Numbered from the stretch's first letter, positions 45,801-59,150 are shown. The stretch is DNA of 64,000 nt from Enoplolaimus lenunculus (GCA_030248215.1 JASANG010001519.1:1-64000), one strand, 5' to 3'. The notes: a model not told the origin generated them from the sequence alone. Made by a program: numbers and translations.

Positions 45801-48800
45801 TACCGATATGCTCTGAGGAATTTAGAGGGTTTTAAGTTCAGGTCAAGGCTTCTTTATGTGCATCCGAAAAATCTGGCTTCCTTATGCGCATCGGAAAAAT
45901 CTGGCGTTCTTATGTGCATCCGAAATTTACAATAAATAATTGCAGAAATCCAGGAAATTTTCTGAAAATGTGGGAAAACAGTTTTTGAAATTGCGCAAAC
46001 GCTATGTTTACCATAAAAATGCTAGTTGACTGTTGTTTCACTAACTGATGCATATCCCTTTTTGAATGATGCAGATTATGGTCAATATATTGCTCAAACG
46101 CAGAGCTGAGGTCAAGCACAAGGTATCGTCGCCTTCGCAACAGTCTGCCATAGAGGCGTTGGTTGTGCTTGACCGCAGCGTTGATCTGCTATCGCCTTTA
46201 ATAACTCAGCTGACGTACGAAGGATTGATTGACGAATTATTTAAATTAAATCAAAGCAAGTAGTTTTTAGTTTTCATGTATTATTTAAAAATGTTCTGTT
46301 ATTTGAGTAACGTTTTTCGTTCATCAATGATTGTAAGGAATAGCTGTTGGCGTTAGTAAACAACTGTGCATTATTCGTGCAACATGAGTTATTGAATAGA
46401 CAGTAAAATAGAACAAAATTCTTTCCCTCATAAGAGTTTTAGGCTAAAGTTCTTTTTTTGTAATAACAAATTCCACTAGAGTGCAGCCAAGTAAGTATGT
46501 CTATTAACACGTAATGTAATATGTAAAATCCAGTCAATTCGGACAGAAATTTCAAATGTGGATGTAGTGACGATACTGAACACCAAAAAGATGACATAAA
46601 AGAGAATCCCGCAAACTATTAGCGTGCGCTTACTCCAGTTCATTTAAGACGTCGTGATGTTGCCGGCTGAAAAGTTTTCTACCCAAGCTCAAGATGGATC
46701 AGGTTCACAGTCAGATGTGTCGCCGAATGAAACAGCAGCTGTAGATAACGATGGGATTGAAAGTCGCCAGGGTGTAAGCGCAACTCACGGTCGTTCTCCC
46801 AGCCAAGCGTTGAAGAAAGTAACCCTGAAGGCTACCTCGGATGATTTGTACCTTGAACTGCGAGATCTCAATTTTCAAGCAGTTGGACCGGCGCTTAGAC
46901 GTGTTATAAAGTCGGTTACTGAACAGTTGGAGGTAAAGTTTCTAAATTAATTAAAACCATTTTGTTTTCTACCGGTGTCGCATAGGATGGTTACAAACCG
47001 CAACTATATTACATTAGAACCTGAAACAATTTATACAAGAATCCGTATCTTGTTTATATATCAGAGTTCAACCGGAACTCCGGTTCCGTCCGGTATTCCT
47101 GCATAATTTCAATTCCTGTTCCTGCATTTAAAGATGCAGAAACCGGACCTTTTATGGTGTTGTGTTAAATTATTCATAAACATTTAAATATTCGAAACCT
47201 TGTCTTTGAAAAATTGTTTTCTCAATTAGTTCAGTCTTGCTAATAAACTGTTCCTAATGTATTTTTGCAATACCTGATTGTGAAATAGCTCAAAATTTGG
47301 TTAAACCATTGTTTTGGTAAAGTTTCCTGAAAAGTCCTACAGTAATTCGGTGATGTGTTAAAACCCTGATATAAAGGGTTTTCGGTACTTGCAAGCAAGG
47401 TTAAAAATTTTCTAGAATGGACAAATTTTTCAAGGAGGCTGGGCCTCCACTGACCTCCCGACCTTGGCTGAAAATTTTGCAAATACCAACGTTATGCGGC
47501 CGCTGCTGCACGAGTGCGTATGGATCCAAACATCATCGCCAAGTTGTTCATGGGACGGTTATACATCTTGTCGTCTTTCTTATTTGTAACTGTAGGAACG
47601 TCACAAAGCAACAACAGTGAGAGATTATCGGGAATTTGTCAAGCGGCTGCCAAAACTGCAAGCCACGCGTGAAGCTGCTGGTCTACACACCAACATTGCA
47701 GAACTTATAAAGCAGACCACAACTACCGGATTGTTTTTGAACAATATTCAAACTGAGCAAGGTACGCAAAGCTACCAGTTTATCAAATCTAGTTTTTTTG
47801 TATGGTCGATATTGCGCCGCTAAACCTGTTCTCTCTCTCGTTGTTCGAACTCTTAATTTTGCATTGACGATAAGACTGTCGTGTAATGTATGCAATTTCT
47901 TGGTGGCTCACGTTACCAGTGTTTGTTGACAACGTGATACACTAAATCAGATGACGGAATTAGTCGATGTTCATCGCAGTGCAAACAAACTTATAGAAAT
48001 TGGAAAATTGAAAGTAATGTAACTGAAATGGAAAAATTGAATGTAATGTAACTGGCATTTCGCTAACACAATCTCGAGTGGGGGCTTTTTCAGAAGTACC
48101 TCCAGGTTCAACCCGGGGGCATTTGCCGAGAGGGGCTTTGAAATGCCACCGGGTTATATCCAGGGGGCACAAAAACTTCGATTTTTTGTAAAATTTATGA
48201 TGGATTTTTCGAGTGGTGGGCTGAACTTGGGGCAATTTGTCGAGTGGGGGGACTTGTGCCTTGTGGTGGGTGGGGGCCCACCTCACAATCGGCAAAACGC
48301 CGATGTAATCGGAAATTTTCTTCCTTCAGGTTGTCTGTAATAATTGAACGTGCTCTGTTTTAGTGTGTGTTGAATTTCGAAATTCTAGAGCTCCTGAATT
48401 GTGTTGACACCGATCGCGTTGTTCCATTTATTGAAGACTGTATAGTTAAAGCGGAGTCATTACCAGTGGTTAGTTAATACTTGTGTACTTGTTTTGCTTT
48501 TTTCGTGAGAAGAATGCAAAACGCGTTTTGGTCACGAACAAACTTATCCAAGAGCATGACAAAAATGAAGTCATTAGGCGATACATAACTCAGCTACATA
48601 TTCTCTGTATTGAACTAGTTTTGTTGTGTTCTGTATAGTGGTTTAGTATTTTGTTTGGGTCTTGCTTAATTATTTTTTGCATTTTTATTAATTGATTTTT
48701 TAGGTATTACGTTTAATCTGTATTCAGTCTCTTACAAATGATGGGTTGAAAGCAAAAGTGTTCGAGTCGTACAGGACGCAGATTGTGCAGGTATAGTGTC

Positions 48801-51316
48801 CCTGTTAATAAAAGAATCACTAGCGCTATGTGCATTGTTTAAATCACGGTCGCGCTTTTAAAATATATGCGTTACAAGGAAGCTTGCGGTGCTCCTTGAA
48901 GTGTCATCAACGGTTTTTCAGGACTAATTACTCCTCCAATTTGTATCCATGATGAAATGGCAACCCTAACAGGTTTATTATTTGATCATGGTTTTTTATG
49001 TGCTTAAGTGTTGAAAATGTGCCCATTTTCAAATGCGCTTTATATTCTGCAGTTATTGTTTTTTAAATCGATTAGCACATATTTCTACTACGTGAGAGCA
49101 ATAGCTTATTACTATACAATATAATGCATGTAGCTGAGAATTTTATGCTGCACGGGTCATTGTGAAAATATTTTTCATTGTTTCAGTCGTATGGAATTCG
49201 CTCACTCATACTGCTCTATAACCTTGAACGTGTAGGTTTAATTCGCGTACAAAATTCTAAGCATTCCAACGCTTACGCTCCAGTCAAATTACACGAAGGG
49301 TTTTCTTCACTTCGTAAAACAATGCGGCTGATTGTTGACGAAGTAAATGAATTGGTAAGAATATTTTAATGGTTTCTTTGTAGCGCAATACTTGTTGCTT
49401 GAATATCGCACATTGATAGTTACCTTCCGATACAGCATATTAACGGATGAGGGATATTTTTTCTCTCAACCCATAAAAGTATCAAATACCGAATGCATCC
49501 GTAGACGGACGCGGTCGCAGGCACACGCAGATGTAAACGCACCCATCTGAATGTTAACACGTACAGGAGACGAACGCAACAGCAGGCTAAGTATTTTGAA
49601 ACCAATGTTACATAGAGTTTGTTCTAAATGGACGCGATGTTAATATTACTCTTATACACAACTTGAAGTCAACAGCACTGCAAACGCAAGCGAAAACACG
49701 GTCCGATTATTAACCACAGATGCTTGCACTTGCGTGTGTCTGCTCGCGTGAAATGATCATTAATTGTGACCGCAACTATTGTTATAGTATTAACGGCTCG
49801 TTGTGTCTTATTTTTAGGTGTAGGAGTTTTACAAGTACTGCATTGATGTCATATAAAACCATGCTGTATAAAACTTCTTGGACATGGAGATTAGGTGACT
49901 TTGGATTTGGCATCGATTTGCTGTTCAGATGTAATAACTAATTTGGAATTGCTACAATACTATAAGTTTTTGTATTTGTAGTAAATGCTCTGTTGTCATT
50001 TTTCAACGTTGCATACTGTGTGAATGCTGAATTTCGATCATCTTAAGGAACCAAATGATCTGTCATATGTTTGGAGTGGGTACGCCGGTATACTTGCTCG
50101 ACTGATGCAGTATTGGAATAAGCCGGGATGGAGAACAATGCACGATGTTATGAAGCGTCTACCGGGAGCATTTGGCACTCTGGACCACGAGCTTCAGCAA
50201 AAAGTTATACGAGGTATACGGTATTGCATAGACATTTTTAAAATAACGAAAAACTTCATACGTCGTGATTATGGTTTTGAATAAAACGCTGCGGCCAGTA
50301 GTTTGAAGTTTAAAAAATATTGAATACGCAGATGCAGGGCGCAACTGGCGGTCAAAAATAGCGGAGCCGAAGCCTGAGGTGAGCAAAATTTGCCGGAGAT
50401 GAAGCCGGAAATGCGGCGAAATTAGTTAGTTAGATTGATGTTCTGTATGCAAATTTTACCAAATATCTGTAAGGTCTGGTTAAATTTTTTGGTTTTAAGT
50501 TATTTCTTATGAAATCTCGGCAATTTTTCTTCACAATATATTGTAGCAAACGTTAAAACTAAACGCTCCAAACGAAAAAATTTGCAAAACTGCAATATGT
50601 CACTATCGAAATTGTAGTAGCTTCTGCCAGCACGATCGATTTTTGCCGAAATCAGAGTTAACCGGCGCACATGGTTTTTCTTGTGTCACCCACGTGTTGC
50701 ATTATTCAATCAAGGTTCTGTTTAGTGAAATATTCTGTTATTGTTGCAAAAAACTTGTGCTAAAAACCAGTTATATCTCAGGCTATTTAAAATTGATTGA
50801 ATTGATTCCTATGTATTTTTATGTGAGTAACAGGAGTCACAAGTGCAAACAACCTTCAGAAAACTGAGGAAGAGACGAGACGGAACGTTTTGGTTGTGTT
50901 TGTAGGTGGTGTCGCCTACGCTGAAATATCAGCGTTACGATTTCTCGGTGCTAAAGATGGTAAGTTTCGATAATGTGCTTTGCATAGTAAACGCGTGATA
51001 CCACAACAGTACATGCAACAAGCGAAAATGCCGTAAATGAAACAAATAGCATGCTGGACTTTATACTACACAGCTGTATCGCGATTATGTATACTTGGCA
51101 CAACTAATGTGAGTATAAAAGTAATGGAATTTCCTGTATTTCTATAGCGGAAGCGCACACGATCACCGCAGCCTGACAAATACACGTCAGAAATTTTGCA
51201 TAACCTCGACTTGACGCAAATTGGTTGATTGCATTTTCGTCATTTCAGGTATCAATTATCTTATAGTTACGACTCATATGACTTGTGGTAACCAAATGAT
51301 TGAAACGATGTCGTGA
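42807..51316 (+). CDS. VPS33A: VPS33A, Sec1/Munc18-family vacuolar sorting protein (14 exons)
   Basis: SM protein of the HOPS/CORVET tethering complexes; it clamps SNAREs during late endosome-lysosome fusion. Exons: 42807-42920, 43266-43334, 44198-44341, 44652-44825, 45229-45345, 46075-46255, 46649-46932, 47596-47761, 48389-48468, 48704-48790, 49187-49354, 50048-50203, 50860-50959 and 51249-51316. About 635 residues (human VPS33A 596). [65 protein letters not shown] and EISALRFLG identify it; LPAEKF and the IAELIK region favour 33A over 33B. Intron 6 appears to use a GC donor. Exon 12 could instead end at 50213 with a shifted exon 13 acceptor. A Ser/Asn-rich insertion sits in exon 7. Confidence 0.94.
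43347..43420 (+). repeat. tRNA-derived SINE head in VPS33A intron 2
   Basis: An A box TAGCGCAGTGG and a B-box-like GATAGTTTGAAACCTC are spaced as in tRNA genes, and the ends GGGCTAC and GTTAGCC can partly pair. The arms are degenerate, so a working tRNA is unlikely. Confidence 0.45.
45849..45930. repeat. 28-bp tandem repeat, three copies
   Basis: The unit TTATGTGCATCCGAAAAATC recurs with a period of 28 (TTATG starts at 45854, 45882 and 45910) in VPS33A intron 5. The spacing is that of a minisatellite without spacers, not a CRISPR array. Confidence 0.8.
48080..48290. other. G-rich stretch in VPS33A intron 8
   Basis: Repeated runs of four to six G on the + strand (GTGGGGGCTT, CCCGGGGGCA, GAGGGG, CAGGGGGCAC, GTGGGGGGAC, GGTGGGTGGGGG) sit in otherwise AT-rich intron DNA. 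The GAGTGGGGG motif recurs three times. It could fold as a G-quadruplex; it may equally be a decayed repeat. Confidence 0.5.
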
Positions 51317-53640
51317 ATGATTCTTTAAATCTTAATACAATTGGGTGAAATGTCATATGAAAGATCGCCATAATATGTTGTTAATGCATTAGAATATTTT
51401 TGAAAGTCTGAAAGGTCTTGTTTTTGTAGGGTTCTCTATGAAGTATATATGCGTAATGGGCCACTGTAAAGAACAGGGGCGGAGCAGTATAATAAGTATA
51501 TTCCTGAGCCTAGGCCGCAAGCAAAAAATTATTGTAAAACTTAAGGTTCTATTTACACGAAATATATGCTCGTGATGTAATATGTTGCGTATCAGAAAAC
51601 GAATCTTGTTGAAAACTGGTTTTTATTTTCAACATTTTATACATTTGTGATTTCTTATTTGCCGATATAGTTATTCTGTGTATATTGAACAAACTTTTTT
51701 ACCCATCTGTGATATATCTTTTGTCCGTACGTTAATACATTAATAAAAAAAGCCTTATTGTTGAAATACAGATGTAAGTGTAGTTTTCTCGGCAACTAAT
51801 TGATGCAAAAAACAGGCAAAAGGGTATAACTTTTATAAAAGCACGACAGTTTGCTTCCGCAATTGCCGCTGTTTGAAAATCGGTCCATAAAGTTTATACC
51901 CGAACCAAATTTTACAAAGAATCAACAGACCCTCGCATTTGTGTATTCTGTAATGAAAATCTGACCGTTTGAGATTTTCTCGGGAAAATTCGGACCCCGC
52001 AATTTGTGCCATTTCAGAATAAATGCGTCCTGGCTCACTTTTATATGGTAAAATCGGATTACCGATTAACCTTAAGCTTTACTGCCTTTAAACTTTTTCT
52101 CAATTACAAAATGCCTCGGGGAACAAAAACATTTGAGAATTTTGGTCACATTTCAGTTCGCCAAAATTGCAGTATAAAGACCCCATATTTATAACAGGAC
52201 ACAACCGGAAATCTGCCTCAAAAGATGAGTTTAGAGGTTTAAGCAATTCTAATACATTTATTGTCGAGATTTTGCCGAAAAAAGCAGCTTTTACAAACAA
52301 TTTTATGACAATTTTTGCATTAAATAGTGTCAATTTTAGGGGTCATATTTTTCACAGTAACATACCGTTTCGCGGAATCTGTCGGGCGACAGATAATATT
52401 TTACAAGGATGGCAGGTCGATTTAGTGGTAGAGGTAGACCTCCGGATGCACACTATTGAAAAACTTAGGCACGTCAAATGATAATAGGAAATATTGACGG
52501 AAAATGTGGTGAAGTAACGTTTCTGACACCCAGTCATTTTCTCGTATTCTATACCAGTCTCGCAGTTTATTATCGCAACCAGCTGTCGGACGAGTCACCC
52601 AGTCATTTTTATATGCACCGTAAAATATCAAAAACGTTGGTTTTGTTTTAAAGCTTTTTGGTCGAGGAGAGGGTCCCAAATCGGAAAAATATAGGTCTTT
52701 TAATCGACCTTAGACATAAAGCAAGATATATCCAGATTTTTTGTCGGTAAAACGTGTTTGCGTTTTTATTTCTAAGCAATGTTCGAAAATACCTGTAGTC
52801 TTTGAGACTGCAAACCATCTTAGGATTAAGATGGAAACGATATTGTGTTTTAGCGAATGTACAAATTTATGCAGATCGCTTATAAGTGTTAAATCGAAGT
52901 AGTCACAGTTCGGCGCAAGGAAGTACTCTGTGTCATTTTGTCGAAATCCTTTAGCTAGGATAGTTATTACAGCTTTATAAGTTTGTATACAGAACGAATG
53001 AATCAAAATTCGGAGGACTAAGTGCAGCGACAGCACTGTAGTAGCAAAACCTTATGATAACTACAAGTTGATTCGCACGGCTCGAGACAAGTACGTACTT
53101 TGCGGTATGTGCCAGGACGTTTTCTAAACTTAAACATAGTAATATATAGTTCAATTTATTTGACGCACTGCTGGGGTGTGGTATGGCTTTGTTTTCGTCA
53201 GTTTTTATTTCATGTCAATAAAATTTGATAAGTAGTCTTCATTTCAATACAAGTTGCTTCCATCAGTAAAGAGACGCTCACCGTTAATGGAAATTTACAA
53301 ATTTCGCTCCCAGTTTAGCAGATTCCAGTAACGAGCTGCCATTAGGTTGCGGTCGAACCCTAAACGTCTTTAAATGATTCGAATTCGGTTGCGAGCACGT
53401 ACACCGCAATGGAAGAAAATACGTCATGTGCGGTATTATACAATCAATTATGTTTTAGGCATATGCTTGCTTACAGGCTATATATTCTATTACTCGTACT
53501 GCTATGTGGACACTATGCTGCTAGCATCGTAATGCTGTAGTGTTGTGCTGATCGGCTAATGGTCGGTGTTTTGAATTCAATCTTAAATACCTTACTTTTA
53601 AACTAGGTTTTGAATATGAATATATTATAACAACTTGTCC
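51317..53640. other. VPS33A-EXOC1 intergenic, no gene seen
   Basis: It contains a fragment of the GGCC-ended, CCTAAG-type element at about 51460-51560 (GGGCCACTGTAAAGAACAGG). CCCAGTCATTTT occurs twice near 52540-52615. Short frames in both directions have no family features. The EXOC1 promoter should lie at its right end. Confidence 0.35.
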
Positions 53641-55254
53641 ATGGCTGCAATACGACATACTCTTGAACGCGAATTGTTTCAACCAGACGATGAGCGGTTG
53701 CTTAGCGTTTTGCATGTTACAAAATCGGGCGGTGGCAAGAAAAAACAGGGTGGATTTTTGTGTGTTACAAGTAAAGTGGTTTCATATGTTGGCATTTGTT
53801 TCTTTAAATTTTAACACAACAAAATGGCACAAATTTGGCTAAATTATTTGCAATAATGACCATTAATCTTAAGTCTCCAAACTCACTTGTTATTGAGCTT
53901 TATTATTATGCCTCGATATTATGGCTTTTGCCTATGAGTGCTAAACATATAAGGTTAGCGGCTATAGCACGTGAAAAGAATTTTTGATATCGAAAGTACG
54001 TACAATTAGGTTTCTTGTTGTATTCAGTGTCCGCAGAGCCTCCAGTTTCCGTCCATTTATATCACGTCAAAAAGTCGGAACGCGGACAAGCGATTTATAA
54101 GCGAAAGCGAGCTTGGTTACTCCGGGATCTTCGAATCGTTGATGGAATTAACCCCAGAAAGGTATATGCTTGTCTGAATTTCAGTGTTGTTACTTAGTAC
54201 TTACTGTTGGTTCATAGCTGTATTGAGTACGCAATCGTAACTAAGCCAGTTCTTGTAAGCATAAATTTGTTTTTTTGTGTGTTTAAACATGATTAAGTAA
54301 TCATGTTCGGGAGAACCAAATATTTTCACCACGCGCTGCGGGTTTCCCTCTATCTTATTTTAAGCAAACAATCAGTGTGCGTTTGATGCGTTTTTTGCAA
54401 CGAACTAACCGATGTTCCCCAAGTACTTTTGCGTAACCTATATATAATTGACACCAGTAATCCGTAGTTGCACACATGTGTAACTATCTTAAAATACACT
54501 GTGTTTTGGCGTATGTTTAGAAGGAATTAATCAAGCAAATCTGTTCTTAAGCCTCGAAAGTACAAGTTTTTAGCCTGTGTGGTACCAGTAAGAATGATAG
54601 ACCCCGGCATCCGTCATCCGCAGAGGAAAATACCCGTCCAAATTGATGCCTGCTTAGGACCATATACAAATAACATACATGTTAAAGTATACGCATGATA
54701 CAAACAGGCTTCGTCTTTAATAACAACACAGAGAAAAAGTAAACATCTTCTATCATCGCAATAGCAAATACAAATCTCCTGGAATACTGCCAAAAATACG
54801 TATGTAGGGCGTTCCAGGTTTAATATATACGTAGATTTAATTAATTAACTAACAGCTTGCAGTATATGGCCCTTACGATTGCTTTATTTGTATATACCGC
54901 AGTTAGACGTGCACACCTATTCAACTTACTTAAATAGTGCAAGTGCCTTGGAACTGACTTGTAAAATATGAAATTTAATATTTGTTTGCATACCGGTGAC
55001 AGAACACAGATAACTTAGTTAAATATATAGATTTATAACCTTATCACAACGTTATGTTACCAGTAAAGTAGCGCTGAAAAAATATGAAACCACACTAATA
55101 ACAGTAAGACTATTCATGTCACAGAAATAAAGCGTTCTTTATTTGTTAATATTTTTAGCAAATTCCCGATTTTGAGTTGACTCTGGATAAAGTTTATCAA
55201 TGGCAAGCAACTAACATAACTGAGAAAGAACCGTTCATTCGTCAACTTTGGAAG
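53641..55254 (+). CDS. EXOC1: Exocyst complex component 1 (SEC3), 5' part (3 exons seen)
   Basis: EXOC1/Sec3 marks exocytic sites on the plasma membrane and tethers secretory vesicles as part of the octameric exocyst. Exons found: 53641-53770, 54028-54161 and 55159-55254, with GT-AG borders and continuous phase, covering residues 1-120. The start aligns with the human N-terminus (MAAIRHTLERELFQPDDERLL). The region then continues through LCVTS and VKKSERGQAIYKRKRAWLLRDL-type sequence, which is the PH-like domain binding PI(4,5)P2 and Rho GTPases. Exon 3 ends IRQLWK before a GTAAGT donor. The coiled-coil and helical-bundle rest of the protein (about 890 residues in human) was not found to the right. 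It lies beyond the LINE and piggyBac insertions, probably outside the window. Confidence 0.92.
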
Positions 55255-55742
55255 GTAAGTTTGAGAACAATTTATTTACAGAAAATGTTTTGCTAACCTT
55301 CTAATATGTATGTACAGAAATGTACAATGATACACGCTAGTTCTTGCGGTTCGTTTTGAAAGTTTGCTAGCCATGTATGAGGATTTCACGGTTCACCCGC
55401 TCAAATTCACCGTGGTCAGGAATTTTAGCAGTTCAACTTCTGGTTCGAAGAAAATCAATAAAGTTGTGTTGGTGTGGTTTGTTTTAAAATGTAATGGTTA
55501 GCCGAATAAAAAATTCTAAACACTAATATTCGTTACTTGATTTTTAACAACTAGAGCTTAATAGATTACAGCCAAAAATATTCATGGGGAGATTCCTAAT
55601 TCTTGCTGCTTTGCAGCTAATGGTGCTGTTTTAAGTGGAATTTATGTAAGTATGTAAAGCCTTGCTAGTCGATCGTGGAACATTAGATTCCATGCTGCAA
55701 CCTAATGTTCGGTTTAGATCAAAATTGATATTCGGCCTCGTC
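55255..55742. other. EXOC1 intron sequence before the LINE
   Basis: AT-rich intron DNA after the exon 3 donor; no further exon seen. Confidence 0.4.
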
Positions 55743-58700
55743 GTGGTTGTTGTTGTAGCTGCAAGCGATCATCATAGTTCGAGGTTCAGGAACTGAGCTG
55801 CAGCCAGTGGTTGAGATCAGAGGCTGTTGACCTGCAATGCCATGGGCTTGGCTGGACAGCTGAATAGATGGTGGGCGTCATGAGGCGCGCCATTGCAGTC
55901 AGGACATTGGTCACTTGCAGTGGGGTAAATGCGTGCCTTGTAGCTCCCCAGGGCTGTAGCTGGAACGTAGCTGCGCCAGGGTGCAACGGGTGGTACGGGG
56001 CAGCAGTTTCTCATCTTTGTGTACAGCGGGTGCCGCTGGTGGGAAACCACTTAACCATACGGCATCGGTGTAGCCCTGGACGTAGTCTGTCACCGCTGTT
56101 TTGTGTAGCTTTTGCAGGCCTTCTTTGTAGACTGCAGGAGTGACGTCAGGAGCTGGGTTGATGTTGATGCTCTGGAGATCCGCAAGGTGAGCGCCACGCG
56201 AGTGCTCCGCAGCTTGCGGGAGCGTTGAGATGGAGGTAGCGTGGTGTGGTGATCAGGTCGGTCTGGCAGATGTGCTCCAAGTAGAAACTGGCGACTAGCA
56301 GGTCATTATGTTCGCGAGCTGACAGGAGTTCAGCTTCGGCGTGCAGGTGTTTGACATCAGTCATGAGGTGGCAGCCTGTGGCAATGCGGATGGCTCCATT
56401 CTGGGTGGCTTGGAGACGCTGCCATGCGCTCTCAGACAGATTCGGCGACCAAACAGGGGATGCGTTGTTGAGAACGCTGCGGCCAATGGCTTTGTAGGTT
56501 GCCAGGATGACTTCTCGGCTTTAACCCCAACTGGTGCCGGCAAGCTTCTTGAGAATGTTGTTGCGCTTCTTGACCTTCTTGTTGATGTTCTCGGCGTGTG
56601 CCGTGAAATGCACAAGGTTATCGAACGTAACACCGAGGAGCTTGGGTTGCCGGATGGCGGGAATGCGCTGGTTGTCAATGTTAATGTCAAGAGCGGCGTT
56701 TACTTGGTGGTGGGAATACTCTGGTTGTCAATGTTAATGCCAAGAGCGGCGTTTACTTGTTTGTTCCATGTAGTGAAGAAGGTAGCGGATGACTTCCCGT
56801 GTGACAATTGGTTGCTTCGCCCACTAAACCAGTTGGACAGATCGGTTAGGTACCCGTTGATTCGGTCTGAGATTTCTTGTAGGTGTTCTGCGCCCTTGAG
56901 ATTCGGATTACCCTTTGCATACCCCGTGCAGTCGTCAGCATACGAACCAAGCTTGGCGTCAGGCGGTGGCGTCGGAAGACCAGCCATGTACGCATAGAAA
57001 AAAAGCCCCGGTGACAAAACTCCACTTTGGGGCACGCCTTGTTTGACTCTTCGGCGCGACGATACAGATCCACGAAAGTCCACATATGTTTGTCTACCAG
57101 ACAGGTAAGCACATAGCCATCGTTTCGTTGTACCGGCAGCGCGGTATTGTTGACAATTTGTATCTGCGTGCGGAGGTTGACAGGGTCGAACCTGATTTCA
57201 GATCCAATGCAACAGCAATTGTGCGAAGAGCAGGCTTTGGGTGGTTAAGGCCACATGGAGGAGACAGTGGAGAACAGTTGATGTAGAGCGACCCTTTTTG
57301 AAACCGTGCTGGTGTTGGGCAGATGGCAGGTTGACAGCTGGCTCGGCAATAGGAGACGCTCGACTAGCGTGGCGACAGGTGACAGCAACGCAATGGGACG
57401 TTAGCTCTTCCCGTCGTCGACCGGCTTGCCTGGCTTGAGTATCGGGATGATGCGACCCACTTTCCACAGTGGTGGAACCAGCAGTTACTTGAGCGAAAGG
57501 TTGATAACACAGGTGAGGTAAGCCAAACCGCTGGGGCCCAGTTTGTGAAGGTGGATAGGTGCGAGACCATCTGGGCCTAGAGCCTTGGAGACCTTTGACT
57601 GCTTGATGGCGGCAGCAACTTGTTGCACAGAGAAACTCACGGCGTCACGTTCGATGGTTTTGATATCACGAAATGGACGACGAGCAGCTCTGATTTCTTC
57701 TCGGCGGAGACCCTGGTTGTCGCCGATAAGTCGCGGTGTAAATTGACGGTTGAAGTTGGTAGCACACTTCTTCGGGTCATAATTGCATTCTCCATCGAAC
57801 CGTATGGGCTGGTTGCTGGGGTTTTGACATCACCGTTGAGCGACTTTATGGTAGACCACAGGCGTTTTGCGCCCGTGCGTAGGTCACATTTGCTGAGATG
57901 CTCCAGCCATTTGGTGCGCCGGTGTTCATTGGCGATTTGGTTGACTTGTGCAGCGAGTTCCTTGATACGGGGGTTTCCAGGGTCAGATGGTTGCAGGGAG
58001 TCGCGATTTTCAGCCAACTCGGCGGCTTCACGAGGCAGGCTTGGGCTAACGACAGGGATACGGCCAGCAGGAATATGATGCGATGCTGCTGCGACTGCGG
58101 TTTTGCGGAATTTCTGTTCGCCTTTAATAACTGACGTTGGTTGCGGCAACGAGGAGAAGACAGTTTCGGTTTCTTCACGGAAGCCATTCCAGTCCGCCTT
58201 GCAGAAGTTGATGTACGTTTGGCGCGGCGCTGCGACTTTATCAATACGCTGCAACTGTTTTATGAGAACTGCCTGGTGATCGGATCCAAGTGCTGCTTCG
58301 GTAAACCAGGTTGCATTGGTGAACAGTGATGGACTGGCTAGAGTGACATCTGGTGAGCTGTGGCGGTTTCTTGTAACGCGGGTGGGTGTATCTTCATTCA
58401 GAACTCCGAACTCGGAATTATCGATGGCGTCAGCTAGGTCTTTGCCCCGCGCATCTGCAGCGAGGGCTTAGTACCACAGTCCGTGATGAGCATTGGCATC
58501 ACCCATGATAATCGAGTCGTCCAACCGCAGCAGTTGGTCAATGAATAGTTGGTAGCCTGGGCTACAGCTCGAGTTTGGGGGACAGTATATGTTGATGAAG
58601 TTAACTTCCCCGTCGGGTGTTTTGACCGCTATGACAAGTTGTTCTAAATGTTCGTCGTTTGCAGGTAGGTTGAGCTGCAGTTGCGGAAGGGAACGGTGTC

Positions 58701-59150
58701 CTTGACGATGAACCCAGTCTTCCGCCTTTCTTGTTTTGACGTCCTCACGAAGGACGGTGGTGCCGGGGGTTGATTTCAGTGTAGTTGTCTGCCGCAGGAG
58801 CGTTTCTTGCAGGGCAGCGACATGGATGTCGCGTTTGACCATATAATCTAGGAGGTTGTCGAGCTTGCCATAGAGACCATTGATGTTTAACTGCAATAGG
58901 TTGAATGACCCACGGGGTATCATTGGGGTGGGTGCGGCTTGAGCATTCGTTGTTATGACACTGCCGGGGCCTGACTGTATAGAGCAGCAGGGGCCCGTAA
59001 AGCTGGCAGACCACATAGATGAATTGACTAGACCAGAGCACTTGAAGTGGAGCCATCCTCGACACTGATTGCATAGGACGGATGACTGACGTTTGACGTA
59101 GATGGTTTTTGTATTCCGGCCATGATTAACAGCATTTGGAGCAAGCCGGC
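55743..59150 (-). mobile_element. Decayed non-LTR retrotransposon (jockey-like LINE)
   Basis: Read leftward, fragments of one long polyprotein appear in order. An APE-type endonuclease (LQLNINGLYGK, ALQET, IYCPPN, IMGDANAHHGLW) occupies 59016-58468, with a GSDH motif near 58280. A linker follows (58254-57637). The reverse transcriptase region comprises HGFKKGRST near 57330, VKQGVPQSGVLSPGLFF, and the catalytic YADD near 56940. A C-terminal CCHC-like motif (CPDCNGAPHDAHHLFSC) lies near 55890. The frame breaks repeatedly, and the first ORF ends in a stop at 58468, so it is inactive. A short (CAA)n tail at 55743-55760 marks the 3' end, as in LINEs ending in simple repeats. It lies antisense to EXOC1. 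The 5' limit is approximate. Open frames on the + strand here are antisense shadows. Confidence 0.85.
56667..56760. repeat. 53-bp tandem duplication inside the LINE
   Basis: CTGGTTGTCAATGTTAATG and the following AAGAGCGGCGTTTACTTG occur twice with a period of 53 bp (56668 and 56721). Because 53 is not a multiple of three, the duplication itself shifts the RT reading frame, and the two flanking LINE frames indeed differ. Confidence 0.85.

Noticed and set aside
45849..45930. Regular 28-bp repeats suggesting a CRISPR array
   Set aside because: The repeats are contiguous without spacers, imperfect, and lie in an animal gene intron.
42807..51316. Assignment as VPS33B, because the N-terminus begins MVFPF like VPS33B
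   Set aside because: The central LPAEKF region, IAELIK block and exon 9-13 segments follow VPS33A more closely.
56341..58078. Long + strand frames of 152 and 218 codons
   Set aside because: They are antisense to the LINE coding strand, which carries the recognisable endonuclease and RT motifs.
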